Origin: Cyanodermella asteris
Taxonomy: Eukaryota > Ascomycota > Lecanoromycetes > Ostropales > Stictidaceae
NCBI GenBank assembly: GCA_900618795.1
Contig: UYJD01000005.1
Location: 1,622,092-1,686,091 of the forward strand
Length of the DNA: 64,000 bases
Reading direction: 5' to 3'
This document shows, in pieces, positions 21,969 through 33,675 of the stretch (positions are counted from its first letter, which is position 1; each line of letters opens with the position of its first letter). The translations under genes and the position numbers were made by a program. The notes below the pieces were generated by a model. That model searched no databases and was not told the origin of the DNA. It saw nothing but the letters and a program-made list of their open reading frames with translations.

Positions 21969-23265
21969 ATGTCTCGCTACACCATCCATAACAAGCGGAA
22001 CTGGCCAGAGCATTTCCCCAGGCATGATCCGCGATTCGACCCGAGCAAGCTGCAGAGCGCAAGTCCGCCGTGGATGACGATCAACACCATTGACGCGCTC
22101 ACATATTGGCATAAGTCGTGCATCTTGCAGCTGGAAGTCCAAGAACATGACCCTCACGCATGCCGCATCCTGGACGCAACTATTGACAGAGTCAAAGCTC
22201 TGAAACGGGCCAGGATCCGCAACATGAGCGGACCCATAGTTGCCGTCGATGTCTCCCCATACGAAGCGCTCGGCATCCAAAAGAAGCAAAGCAAAAAAAG
22301 GAAGGCGTCAGATCCTGAGGATGCCGCGTACAGAGCAGTCAAGCGTAGAAACACCCGCGTGGTTGAGCAGAGCGATGTAGCCCCAGCAGCTGTCGCCGGA
22401 CGTCTCGATGGAAAAGTTCCTCGTGTGGAAGATATCATGAAGGTCATGAGCTGGACCTCGAAAGAAGAATTGCGCGACATCAGGGCCGCGCTTGGAATGG
22501 CGCGGGAAGAATTGGCGCTTGCAAACCGGCATGAGGTAGCCCCTGGCAGTAGTGTCAAGAGGAAAGCAACAGAGCTGGGCAACGACAGCGAGTCCTCCTC
22601 AGATAGGCCACTCAAGAGACCACGTGACGATCGAAGAAAGATCAAGAAAACAAGGCGGCCAGCCGAGCACACATTTACAACGAACCATTGCAGACACAAC
22701 AGAGAAGCCAGGTGGGAAAGGGCCGCCCGGCGTTGAGACAGATTCGAAAGCGAATGAACCAAAGGGGGACTGCGAGACGCTCGATGGTAGACAGGCCGAG
22801 ACATCGTCGCCTCGGAACGCCGAACCATTGCAGCCTGGCACCGAGAACCAGCTTACAGGGATCACATCGACGGAAGCCAGTCTCAGATGGACTCTCGCCG
22901 TTGACAAGAAGATCAAGGACTGGTTTCGTAACACAATTCGGAGTGGTCATGTTGATTTCGATCAAGATATCTCCAAGAAGGATGACTTGGTGCGACATCT
23001 GACAGGACAGGATCCAGATGATGTTGAGGAAGAGGAGTGGCTTCATTTGGTGAAGACATGCGACTGGCTGTTGGACGAACTACGCCGACATCCCGGGATG
23101 CTTTGGATAGCGGACGACATTCGATCCTTGGGATGGTCGAACATTGAAAACACCGGATCAGACACAACCTTCCGATGTTCTACAGCAAGAAGCAACGCCT
23201 GGTCTCGCGCACACGACTCCGCCAAACATGCAAAGAGGGCACAAGAAAAAGTTCTATCACGGTGA
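21969..23265 (+). CDS. Hypothetical Lys/Arg-rich, probably nuclear protein
   Basis: The frame from the ATG at 21969 (MSRYTIHNKRNWPEHF) is open to 22736. A second frame, 22552-23265, continues with coherent composition. A GT-AG intron at 22624-22693 (70 nt, weak branch site) would join them into a 408-aa protein; this splice is a proposal. The N-terminal ~110 residues look globular, followed by KKQSKKRK and KRPRDDRRKIKKTRR nuclear-type signals. A C-terminal ordered block (VDKKIKDWFRNTIRSG, then WLHLVKTCDWLLDELRRHPG) is helical and Trp-rich. I do not recognise the family. Without the intron, the first frame alone gives 255 aa. The next gene is also Lys-rich and in the same orientation. Confidence 0.55.
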
Positions 23266-23636
23266 TTTCGACTGGCCAATATTGCAACAAAGCGAGGAAA
23301 GACTTTGGGAAATTCTGGAACTCCCAGATTTGTCGCAAGTGAATTATGCAATTACAGCCTAAGTGATGGCTGATGTCCGGCAGCAGCGCGATCGCCTGTT
23401 GTACAAATCTTTCTTTGTCAGGAGAGAGCGCCTTGATGGGCCGCTTTCGGCGGCAGACTCATACGGAACGCCATGCAACAAAGGGCCATAGATATGTGGC
23501 CTAGGTCTTTCACGTACCCGTCCGCTGCTCATATGGGCAGACCCGAGGAAGAAAGACTTCCTCCAGAGATCTTGCCTCTACGCGTGAGAGAGTCTATTCG
23601 CTCGACAAATACTTTGGTCAGTACGGACTTGTCGAC
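23266..23636. other. Intergenic, 371 bp
   Basis: It separates two same-strand Lys-rich genes. An alternative frame (to 23362) could extend the upstream gene by about 30 codons through an unrecognised splice. Otherwise nothing was recognised. Confidence 0.4.
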
Positions 23637-25049
23637 ATGGCGCGCACAAGAGCTGCCGCCGCCAAAGAGGAACGGAAAGGAAATAAAACCACGAGTCCTG
23701 AAGGTTCCGGTCATGCTGATAGCCCGACACCGAAATCCGGGAAGCGGAAGCTTGCAACCACCAAATCAGCATCTGCTTCGAAGAAATCAAAGCCTAAGGC
23801 ACCAGCCAAGAAAGCTCCTCCAAAAAAGGTGAAAAATACGCCAGCAACCAAAAGAAAAGTCGGTGCGAAGGCTTCCGACCCCAAAGAGCACGAGACTGAC
23901 CTTCTGAAGGGCGAACCGAAGGAAGCGCCAAAGAAGCGCAAACGCAGAGCTGCCAAGAAGGCCGACGACGATGTATTCTCCAACGCTGATGAGAGCAGCG
24001 ACGGAGAAGAAGCCTTGGAAGACAAGCCAGCGGCGAAGAAATTGAGAAATAAGCCCGTGCCCGACAGGGCAAAGAGAACAAGGGCCAAGCTCCCCACAGG
24101 CAAAAGCAATGGAAACCGAGAAGGCAAGATCGCATCTACATCGAAAACTGATATGTCTGGATCCGAGGACGATATCAATGACGCACCCGCGAATGAGCCC
24201 AGACCACGAGGTGATGATGATCAATCGCCGACTCCAGCAAGACCAGTGAATGAAGGCACCAGGATGTACGATATCACGGAGACTTCATTTGCTTTTGATC
24301 CACAGACGGTGCTGGCTCAATCAATCGCTACAGGTTTGAATTGGGGAATCAGCAGTCAGACAATCAAGTCGCCACCAAGAGCTCCCTCAAGGCTCGCAGA
24401 GAACAGATCCAGCGGCAAAAACAGAAAGCTAATACCCCCAGCTGAAGAGGATGATGACGACGAGTCGGAGTTGGAGTTGGAGTCGCTCACACCCCTCAGT
24501 AGAAACCTCCCCGACCAAGCTGGGAATGCACTTTCAATAGCGACGACCTCGAGTCAACAGTCCGCAACCACAGAGAAGTATGACAACAGCTCATCAACCC
24601 AGCCCGTGACCAGGAAGTCGCCATCAAAAAAGCGATCGCGGGACGAAGCTGACACGGCAGAGACTGGCAAATTACGCAACAAGACAAAGACGAACTCGGG
24701 CGCTGCTCCAGCGACAATAGGACCAGTGCTCACGAACCAGCCGTCGTCCACGGCCGCACCTGAGGCGCCCCCAGAAATGCGTCTCTGGCGGGTTCATGGA
24801 AAGTCGGATAAGTGGCTGCCAACTACCAGCGGCCGCGCAGGCATTCAGCCCAAAAGTAGAGGTATGTAAGGAACGCTCCGTCCTGAGAGCTTGAGTTCGG
24901 GTGTCTTCCTTCCTTTCAGCAAGACTAACAACTGCTCAGCGGATATCAGAGCGTTCAAAGAAGAGGCCGAGCAGCGGGAACGTGACGAAAATGAAACGCC
25001 GGAAAGACCGCTAGTCAAGATCAAGATCAAGTTCCCGGGCCGGCAATAA
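23637..25049 (+). CDS. Highly charged, disordered probable nuclear protein
   Basis: Exons 23637-24861 and 24940-25049 (78-nt intron GTATGT...CTAACAACTGCTCAG) give 444 aa. The N-terminal half is Lys/Ala/Pro-rich (KKSKPKAPAKKAPPKK, KKRKRRAAKK), resembling histone-H1-like or AT-hook-type tails. Acidic runs follow (DESSDGEEALEDK; EEDDDDESELELE). Two short conserved-looking elements stand out: MYDITETSFAFDP near residue 205, and a C-terminal RLWRVHGKSDKWLP that continues after the intron into ADIRAFKEEAEQRERDE and the end KIKIKFPGRQ. The splice is supported by a strong donor, branch site and acceptor, and by exact codon length. No family is recognised; nuclear location is inferred from composition. 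Confidence 0.72.
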
Positions 25050-25476
25050 CGATTTCGGCCAGTTGATAAGTGCTGGAGGCAGGATCGCTTTGAGAAGAAC
25101 AATACCGGCGCTGGCGCTATAAAAGGTCCAGTTCCGAACCGATTAAGGATGCCAAGGAAGTGGCTGGGCCTGATCGTTTGTCTTGCCAGGTAGCAGGGAC
25201 GTAGAATAGATGCAATTGACCCTTGAGTGCTCGATCAGTACAACTATTGCCATAAGATCCATGATTCGATCTGTTGCTTCCAGTCCGCGCGTGCTGCGCC
25301 TGCTCCTGGGGTACTTTTGCCACGATGCCCCTTCCGTTTGCTGTAAGAGAGCGTTGTTATCATGAGGCCCCTTTCTCTCGCTTTGTCAACTCAGCATTCA
25401 GCACACCGTGTAGTCAAATTCAGCAGCGCTTTTGTTACGTCCATTGCAGCTTTTCAAACTCATTCCATCCGCCACA
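25050..25476. other. Intergenic, 427 bp
   Basis: This is the promoter region of the secreted-protein locus. A TATAAA-like element (ctataaaagg, near 25117) is present, some 360 bp before the start codon. Nothing else was recognised. Confidence 0.4.
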
Positions 25477-26310
25477 ATGAGGATTCAGGCCCTGTTCTTC
25501 GCAGCCGGCTTGCTTGGATTCGCCTTGGCTAGTACGGCCGTGAAACCTCATATTTCCCTCCGCAATACTCGTACGAGCGTCGATCTCAGTGAGTTTTTCG
25601 CTCCTGGCCCCTTTATAAGCCGTGAACTGACACACCTTACAGCCGTTACCTGCGCTGATTCGCTCCGTTCCGACAAGAGCGTCTGCCACCAATGCAAGGC
25701 CATGGTTTAGGAGACGGACAAGCAAGGTGACGCCGCCAAGATCACGCCCATCGAGTGTGGTGGCGACGATGGCTCGTGCAAGGTCCGTTCGCCAGAGCAA
25801 ATCTTCTGCAGGAAACTGGGACAAAATGACACCGATCCTGCGAGCCTTCTCGGTCAGCATGACGGTAACAGTAGCGTTCCGCGGGCTTTCCAGCCTCTCT
25901 CAAGCAAGTCTGTGCCAGAGGACCATCCTTATCACGACGATGTCATGATGGGCTCTCCCTATGATTGCAATTGGGGTAGGGAAACCGACCACCCTCACAC
26001 CGCTGCTCATCTACTGAAATCCAATACAGATACGGCAGTCTGTGGCGATTACATCAGCCCTATAAGCGGGAAAAGCTGCACGAATTGCACAATCGTGTTC
26101 AGCAACGTGAAACGCTCGCGGGACCTCTGCGGCATGAAGTCGGTCTCGGAGCACTGTGCTTTCAGAGAGGATTCTTGTTACCTTGATTACACGGGTATGC
26201 CTCGATGCAAAGAAGGGTGGGATGGAGACCAGTACTATTCTCCGACGAGTGGTTCTGAGCAGGCTTCGGGGGCCTCCAAATACCTTTTTTGGCTCGAGGT
26301 GGGTGAATAA
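25477..26310 (+). pseudogene. Secreted cysteine-rich protein locus, frame interrupted about once
   Basis: Exon 1 encodes a clear signal peptide (MRIQALFFAAGLLGFALAS). A 54-nt intron (GTGAGT...CTTACAG, 25589-25642) leads into a single long frame that ends at 26310. The predicted secreted part is rich in Cys (pairs such as CHQC and CTNC, plus many single Cys), Asp, Ser and Gly, as in apoplastic or effector-like fungal proteins. The frame is broken about once. No family is recognised and no activity can be assigned. Reading frame, composition and splice sites are otherwise well preserved, so the lesion is recent or a sequencing error. An effector-like role is an inference from the signal peptide and Cys content only. 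Confidence 0.6.
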
Positions 26311-27065
26311 ATCCATGATCGAGGTCATCTGCTGACAGATAGGGTAGGGACTTGCTCTGATCGCGTGTCTGGTGGCCATGACGGGCTGATTGGAGGGCCT
26401 TAGTGGGTTTTAAGGGGGTGTAGCGTTGATTCTCTTTGTGCCTGGGGTAGACAGTGTTTGTTCTCGTGACCTGAATCGATAGGAGTCGATCATCCGCGTC
26501 CTTCATTGCATCGGTGGGAAACTGAGTGGTGACCTAGCGAGGGATCCAGCTGTATACCTAGCCAAGCACCAGGATAGCTAGACTGGCAAATGCTCGTCCA
26601 GCACCCATCGAAAGACCTGTTCAGATATTGGTGAAAGTACCCACCTGTAACATTATATGTGCTGTTCGGAATATTTATGTCAGCACCCGTCAGAGTACGC
26701 AGCCCGCCGAGTACGTGAGTAGAAGTTGGAGTCGATACTTCCCCGACTGCTGAACAGATACCCTGCCGTATACTGAATAGGTCCGACCGGTACGATGATC
26801 TGTGGTGGTTCCGGCGTCTCATTGCGTTCTGGGTCTGTCCGAGCATTCGCAATCTCCATCGGAATCGCAAATGGGAGCGCCCTGTCAATGAAGGTCATGA
26901 AATTGATGGAAATATTATGTAAAATAGTTATCGTGTCGTCCGACGTGGTCTGCGTTATGGAAAATGGGGTATCCAGAAGCAAAGCATCTCAAAAAGATCA
27001 AACGCCGGGGTATCTCAAACAGCAAAAGCGTGTTTCGCCACCAGCTCAGTTCCAACTCCAAAATA
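26311..27065. other. Intergenic, 755 bp
   Basis: The 3' ends of two convergent genes meet here. Short minus-strand frames at 26490-26982 have no family signal. Confidence 0.45.
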
Positions 27066-28973
27066 TCATCTGCCTCCTCGAAATTTTGTGGTCGCGGGCG
27101 AATGCACGCCTTTCCAAGCTCCATCTGCCCAGCTGACCTTCTGCATCGCAGCAAACATTACGCCTCTTTCGTCTTGAAGCCTCTTTCTCTCCATTTCCTC
27201 GGCCACCTTCCACCTCCATTCCATTCGCTCCTTTCTCTTATTGAATTCACGGCGCAACTCCAGTTCGTCCTCCTGCAGCTTCATCCTAAGCTCGTCCTCC
27301 GCCTCGTCCTTCTCCACCATCATGACATCCCATTCGGTCGCTTGATTTTTCTGCAGCTTCTCTAGCTTCTTCGCTTGCTGCTCTCTCAAAACGTTGATCC
27401 TGGCCAGATGTAATTGCGGCAGCTGCTTCTTCAGCCTTCTTTGCTGGTTCAGCATCTGGATTGCATGCGTGCTGATTTCGCGTTTCGGGAACTGCGACAC
27501 GACTCCAAGGTGGGCTGCGCTGGCGTCGACTTCTTCCTTTGTGCCGTTCGCTTGACCGCCGGGTACTGTCGAGTCCCATCTTCCCACTCCACTCACGTAA
27601 CCCTCCATGTGTCTCAACCTCGCCTCGCATGTTCTCTTTTCGGCTTCGAGCGTTCTTTCCAAGTCCAGTTCTGCGCCCAGTTGCCTTGCTTCGACTTCGG
27701 TCTCGCGTGCTGCATGTCGATCTTCCATCTCCCGCTCTTTCACGTTCCACAGCTTCTTGTGCGCACGCACACGATCGTGGTGCCGAGACGAGACACGCGC
27801 CGCCTGGCCAGCCTGAAAGTCGAGGAATCGTTTCTGTTCGGCCAGTTGTGATGCGCGAAGGCGTTGTAGGTCTCGATTGCGGGCGGTCCGCGCCTCGACG
27901 GCTTTGAGCTCGGCGGTGCGAGAGAAGCCTTCCTCGCGAGTCGGAGAAAGAGCTCGCGAATGTGAGATCTGAATCGACCGTGCATCGGTTGACCGAGCCC
28001 GGGGAGCGGAGAAAGGGACAGAAAAGTTTCTGTGCGAGCTGGTCGTGCTGGACGTCGAGTGAATGCTAGGCAGGGACTTGCCACGAGCCAGCGACGGGCT
28101 GCGAGAGGAACGAGGGCTCATAATAGCAGGCACGTTGTCGTGATACGAAGTGAACGAAGCCGCCACGAATGGTGGACGAGAGTTGTTGGTTTTGGCCGTC
28201 ACGGTCGAGTTGCTGGTAGATGGGCGCCGACTCGTGGTCGGCCGACTCGTTGTGACGCTGCTGCGCGAGGTCGTGCCGGATGGCGCATAGCTGAAGTCCT
28301 GGCTGATGACCGACGATGTCGATTCGGTCGATGGGATCACGCTCGAGCGCTTTCTCGACAGACTCGAGATCCTTTTCCAGCCGCTCTTGATGGAAGAGCT
28401 GATGCTTCTGGAAGACAGTACCGATGGCGGCCGGCTGCTGAGTCGGGACGAAGCGTCTCGGGGAGACAAGAGACCGTTGCTGACTGGACTCGGTTGGGGA
28501 GGCGGATATGAGTATGCGTGGTATGTCTGTCTTTCGCTCGAGTCGCACGAGGTCGGTGGCGTCGACTGGGACGCTTGCGACAAAGAATTGCGGACGCTGG
28601 ATGCGACGGTCAGGGTTGTGTCTGGTATGTCGCTCTGGGCCAGCGATCCCTTGCTTGCCTTCCTTTCTCCGTCCAGTCCCAAGTCCTCCGCAACGAGTTT
28701 ATAGTGTCTGTTCAGCTCGACCTCCGTCTTGCCGTTCCTGAGAGCGAGCACATCTCGCTCGAATGCGATTTCATCTGGTGTTGCGGGTCGAGAGTGCTGT
28801 TGGATCGGCAAGAAGTCGTCCTCGGTGCTGACTGTCGTGTCAATGCTTTCGCGAGGTATTGCATCTGCTTGGTGTCCTTCGTGTACCGTGTTCATCCTAT
28901 TCTGTTCTGACGTCTTCTCCAATGTCATCGCCATCCCTACCCAATGCGTCGTTGAAGGGCTGATCGCAGTCAT
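27066..28973 (-). CDS. Ser/Thr-rich protein with long C-terminal coiled coil
   Basis: A single exon of 635 aa. Residues ~60-110 hold a short ordered element (TPDEIAFERDVLALRNGKTEVELNRHY, shown here in parts: FERDVLALRNGK, ELNRHYKLV). Residues ~115-350 are almost entirely Ser/Thr/Pro/Arg, typical of a phosphorylated disordered linker. From ~370 to ~610 there is nearly continuous heptad-like Glu/Arg/Lys/Leu sequence (KAVEARTARNRDLQRLRASQ; RREFNKRKERMEWRWKVAEE). This layout recalls fungal cytoskeletal or septal-pore-associated proteins, but no specific family is recognised. Several early Met residues make the exact start uncertain; MAMTLEKTSEQN, 13 residues in, is an alternative. Confidence 0.75.
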   Translation of the reverse strand: MTAISPSTTHWVGMAMTLEKTSEQNRMNTVHEGHQADAIPRESIDTTVSTEDDFLPIQQHSRPATPDEIAFERDVLALRNGKTEVELNRHYKLVAEDLGLDGERKASKGSLAQSDIPDTTLTVASSVRNSLSQASQSTPPTSCDSSERQTYHAYSYPPPQPSPVSNGLLSPRDASSRLSSRPPSVLSSRSISSSIKSGWKRISSLSRKRSSVIPSTESTSSVISQDFSYAPSGTTSRSSVTTSRPTTSRRPSTSNSTVTAKTNNSRPPFVAASFTSYHDNVPAIMSPRSSRSPSLARGKSLPSIHSTSSTTSSHRNFSVPFSAPRARSTDARSIQISHSRALSPTREEGFSRTAELKAVEARTARNRDLQRLRASQLAEQKRFLDFQAGQAARVSSRHHDRVRAHKKLWNVKEREMEDRHAARETEVEARQLGAELDLERTLEAEKRTCEARLRHMEGYVSGVGRWDSTVPGGQANGTKEEVDASAAHLGVVSQFPKREISTHAIQMLNQQRRLKKQLPQLHLARINVLREQQAKKLEKLQKNQATEWDVMMVEKDEAEDELRMKLQEDELELRREFNKRKERMEWRWKVAEEMERKRLQDERGVMFAAMQKVSWADGAWKGVHSPATTKFRGGR

Positions 28974-31356
28974 GGCGATCTCTTTCGTTGTGGGTCCTCC
29001 CTCAGCCGGTTGTGCTCTTCGGCGAGCGCACTTTGATCGATCGAGTCGTTGCCAGGAGGGCCGGCCTTCCTGGATGTATTGTACAGTCTGATGCGGAATT
29101 GTTCGATCGAGGCTCGATCTGGTTCTGCGACGACCCGTCCTTGCTCAGGAACAAGTCGGCTCCGTTGCAAAGATTGTCATTACTATTTCTGTTCGGCGTG
29201 AAACAAGTGGAGATGGGATCGCGGCATAGCACGAGTGCCTCTCGGACCACGATAACAAGACTCGATGCGATGCGATATGGAGAACTAACGAGCGTCGGCC
29301 TGACAGCGTCTCTGCGACCAGCGCTCTTCTCCGCGATGGCAAGGACGAACAAGGGGATGGATGTAGCAAGCAGAAAGATGGTCAGATTTGCACCACGAAG
29401 CGTGTAACTCGATACCAGTGAAGCTGGACAGTCCAAGAGCCGTGCTAGTCTCACACCAGTCAAGTGGCATCGCTAAGAAACAAGAGCGGTGGGCGCAGTC
29501 AATCAGAACTCAGTCTGATCCTCCACCCCAAACCACCTGTCGGTCGGCTTGGAGCGGACGGGCCATCGGGCTGCAGTATGAGCTCGCCAACCTTAACCTC
29601 CCAACCCCCTTCGAACACTCCACTCACGTGCTACCGCTGGCCCCCAGACTTTGGCACATCGTGTTGCATGTGCTGCTATATGGAGGTTGTGTCGGTCTCA
29701 GCTTTCACCATATCGGCGGCAGTCTTTATGCTGACCCAGACATCCCTGTCTCTGGGAATCTGCTATAAGATGGTCGCAGCCTGAGCTGTGAGACGCTTCG
29801 CCCTCGTTTTAACGATGAGGCTTCGCTGATGTACACATGGGGGCGGCGGCTGAGAACCGCGAACCATTCGAATTGAATGCCGGATGCGACGTTGAACCAC
29901 CGCCTTTTACCCCTTCTTTTGCCTTCACTCGGCGCGCCTCACTTGCCGATATCTCGCAGGTCGGTCCCTGACTGCATTGTGGTGGTTGCGTTTAATATGA
30001 TGGCAAATCCACACTGCGGACACGGGCTGTCAAAGGGTCGTTTCCCGGCTCGTGAGCCGTCCCACAGTCACACATTTTGTGCCTTGAATACGCACGACGC
30101 TGCGGGCTGACATACTTGGATATTGGAGTTGCATACACCACCTCTACTGCTATCCACTTGTGGATCTCAGATTGGCGATGGGGCTGCATATCGCGACATT
30201 AGTCTCGACTCGGCTTCCTTCCAGAGCATCTCCGGAGTTTTGTTGGAGATTCCGTTGAGAAACATCAGAGATCGCCCAGATATGTTGTGTGACTGTGCGC
30301 GCCTGACATCTTCGATCTGTAGGACGTGACTGCGTGTCTCTCTTCAAGTTTTCCCGATCTCCTGACGTTGGGGCAAGGAACAGAAACAAAGCTCAGAGTC
30401 AAACTTGCCACACAGCGCGGAAAATTCTGGGCGTCTTCCGCGCTAAGATAGTCAAGGTTTCGTTCAAGTAACAGCCAGCAAATTGAGAGCAAACGATTGC
30501 TGCCGATCCGCACGGTGGTTGTCTTCTCCACAGCATGCACGGTATAATTAAACGCGAGCCAGCAGCTGCTATTTCAGGGGTATGAAAATACAGGCCTGTA
30601 AGTAAGGGAGGTGAGATGCGGACACGGAGGTGCTTCGACGCCTCGGCACAATCCATGCGCAACAGAGATGCGGAGCCAAATTTGCAGATGTGATAGCCTC
30701 TCCGTTATGCCGCATGATCGAAAAGCATCACGGCCCAGCCCCTTTCTAAGACGCCAGGCTTGGCCTTCGGGTTTTGCGCAAAGGGGAAGGAGCCTCACAT
30801 TGTTTTGTGAGGACACGACGGCGACGAACATCGTCTCAAAGAGGTCTCTCCTACGTGACAAGGGGTCAGGCATGAAGTGGACTTCAGATTCGAAATAAGG
30901 AGGCCATACGGGTAAATAGCGGTGGAAATACACCAATCAGGAGAGTCCGGCCTGCTCTCCCGACCAAGGTGTGTGTTAAGATGTACGCGTACATGGTGGT
31001 CTACTGCACTCAGACTGGCGGAAATCGGCTGTAGATGAGGGTGCTCAGGGCACAAGATACAAACCGTCTGTTTGGCAATAATCAAGATCTATGAGGCCAG
31101 ACTACGATCCTCCATCACCCTATGAGGCGTCGGTCATCGACGAATGGCCCGGTTGAAAAAAGTTTGGCCAACTTTGGAGCGCGAGACGCACGTTGCCCCG
31201 TTCAGCACAAATTCCGCGCCTGGAGCTTGAGAAGTCGCGGCAATATCGACCAGTATTGACGGACTACTGTGATAGGGAACGAATGTTGAGATATGTACAA
31301 TGAAGTAGCAATTTGCTTCCCGAGCTCCTGTCCCAATCGACCTTTGCAATTCACAC
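28974..31356. other. Intergenic, 2.4 kb
   Basis: A minus-strand frame at 29002-29463 (153 codons) includes one hydrophobic segment (LTIFLLATSIPLFVLAIAE) and could be a small membrane protein, but it overlaps the probable promoter of the coiled-coil gene and has no other support. The rest shows no coherent coding sequence, tRNA or repeat. Confidence 0.4.
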
Positions 31357-32404
31357 TCAGACCGACGGCCAGCCGTTCGACCAGGTGAGCGTGTTCCAGC
31401 CAAGCAGATACTGGGAGTCTGCGAGACCGACGTTAGTGTTGGCGTAGTGATAATACAGAACGAGCCCTCGACTGCTGTCTTTGAAAACACCCCTATATGG
31501 CAAAGTCAGCATATTCACGAGAGATTTGGGTCATCATTTACACTGCAAGAGGTTTGACGTACTGCCCACCTGGTCCGTATGTCGTTCCATGACTTCCAAG
31601 AAGCACCGTTCCTCCATTGCTCTTACACGCCTTGCCATCCTGATCGACGAAGCCGCCTGTCGCGCTCGTGCTTCTGCAGACCGAGATGTGGTATTCCTCG
31701 CCTTGCGCCGGCTTTTTCGATTCGTAACCACAGCATACACCGCTGCTCCACAGCAGGTAGTAGTATCCATTGTAGTTGAACATGTAGCTGCCTTCGCTCG
31801 CGTGACTGCCCGTGGAGTTGTACTCAAGCTGATATGCAGCGTAATTGCCCTTGTTCGTCGGACTGCTCAGCTGACACTGATATATGTCGCTCCAGAAAGA
31901 CCCGAAATTCAAGTAGTAGGAGCTTCCAACCTGAACCAGGTTCGGGTCGATGGCGCTGTATGGCTTCGAGCTCGTGCTGCTGATACCAACACTTCCGTGG
32001 TCAGTCCACGATCCGGCCTCCATGGTGGTGGACGTTGCCATGCCGATGGTCGATGTCTGGGAACCGAATGTTGACACGGCGTAGTAGAGGTAGTAGGTGC
32101 CCGATATGTAGTGTACGTCAGGAGCCCACAGATCGGTTCCCGCATTTCCGGAGACGGAGACCTTGCTACCGGATGGCAGCACGTCGCCTTGTGATTTCCA
32201 TGGCCCTGTCAAGGAGGAGGATTTGGCGAAGGCAATACCTCCACCGGTGGAGAACCAGAAGTAGGTACCGTCGGAGACGCGTTGGATCACGGCGGGATCG
32301 TGCACATTGCAGGCACCGCTGCAAGAGCCTGGATTTGAGTAGGCAATGACGAGGGAGACGTAGGATAGGGAAGTAAGTAACGACGAAAGCATCGGGAAAT
32401 ACAT
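31357..32404 (-). CDS. GH43 endo-1,5-alpha-L-arabinanase, secreted
   Basis: Exons 32404-31542 and 31492-31357 flank a 49-nt intron (GTAAATG...GCTGAC...ATATAG) and give 332 aa; the length is an exact codon multiple. The N-terminal ~21 residues are a signal peptide (LLTSLSYVSLVIAYS). GH43 landmarks are in order: general base Asp in CNVHDPAVI, LWAPDVHYI, pKa-modulating Asp in SAIDPNLV, and acid Glu in SEGSYMF, with the aromatic YYYLLWSSGVCC segment expected of arabinanases. The second exon ends NTLTWSNGWPSV, the usual family terminus. The enzyme cleaves alpha-1,5 links in pectin-associated arabinan outside the cell. All catalytic residues are present and no binding module is attached. Start codon choice is clear because the signal peptide begins there. 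Confidence 0.93.
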
Positions 32405-33675
32405 CTTGGATATCGCACTGGGTCAGAACGAAGCCGAGACTCGAAAAGACGAAACAATAACAGAGGAGACGATTAAGTAGTACTCTGGCATATTCAAAGC
32501 TCGATTCAAAGCGCATGTCAAATATGATAGCGGACTAGGATCCAACAGCCAGCACAGATCAACTCCTTCAGAGGATCACATTCCGTACTCGGCGTGGGGT
32601 TGGAATGGTGAGTGGGACAGTTCTGACGCCAAATCAACAGGCTGAAGACCCACGAATCGACATGTACCTGGCACCTCCCCAGATTTGGATCGGATTTGAA
32701 GGCGTACACGAGCCGTGTAATGACCTGCAGTAGCGTGTTTTCGATGTGGAACTGAATGGACGCACCCCGCGGATTCGTCAGATCTCCACAACACGACCGT
32801 TCGACTGACACGCACGCGACCACTCAGCCCTCAACCACGACCAATTGGATGCAGGATGGCTAAACTCCGGCGATGAAAAAAGGTCTGAATCGATGCTCGA
32901 GGCTGTGGGGAGTCTGTCTGTGGGGACTCGTAACTTAACGGATGTGCTTGTAGAAGATGGGACTGGCTTGACGTTTGAAGCGTGACGACGTTCTCTGAAA
33001 CAATCCGCATCGTCCGTGTCAAATGGTGCCATCTCGCTTGCAAGGTCGTGAGTAGAGCATCAAACAGGGTAATGTACCTCTTATCATCCTTCCGACAAGT
33101 TTTTGATGGTCGCGTACCTTACCAAGTGCAGGAAATCGTCAAGCGTTAGAACATGGCAGGATCACGACGGCATCTACCGCTCCGACGCATGACTGATTGA
33201 ACACGCGAATTGAAAGGATTCTAAATTCGTTCTTATGTATCTGCTCGGACGGGCAAGAAGTCGCTTATCTTTCTAACCAGACAAAGACAACTCCGAGGTG
33301 TAATCGCGGACTTGGACTTGGACGGACCGGACACGGGCCGGATTGGGAACCTCATCCGCTCTGTTCGATATCACACCTCCACATCCATCGATATTTCAAA
33401 GGAGCAGGAGGAATATTCCCCCACAAGAGAGCACTGGTCGCTCAGAAGGCAATCCAAGAGGCGTGAAGCGCCATCGCGCCGCAGTATCGCGTATCAAATC
33501 CATACCAGTCGTTTCACCGAGCCACTGTCTCTGGCTTTTGCTTCTCTTCATCGATTTGAATGCTGAACCTGTGTGGGGCGATGTCCAATACCGCTGGAAG
33601 CCGTTGCTGAGTTTAGCATAAGCTTCCTACTGCTTTTGTTCGTGCAGCGTGCTCAACTCTGTTCCCTGTTCCCGC
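32405..33675. other. Intergenic, 1.3 kb
   Basis: This is the promoter side of the arabinanase gene and the 3' side of the duplicated membrane-protein gene. Short frames only; nothing was recognised. Confidence 0.45.

Noticed and set aside
22154-22828. 224-codon minus-strand frame
   Set aside because: It is a shadow of the Lys/Arg-rich plus-strand gene.
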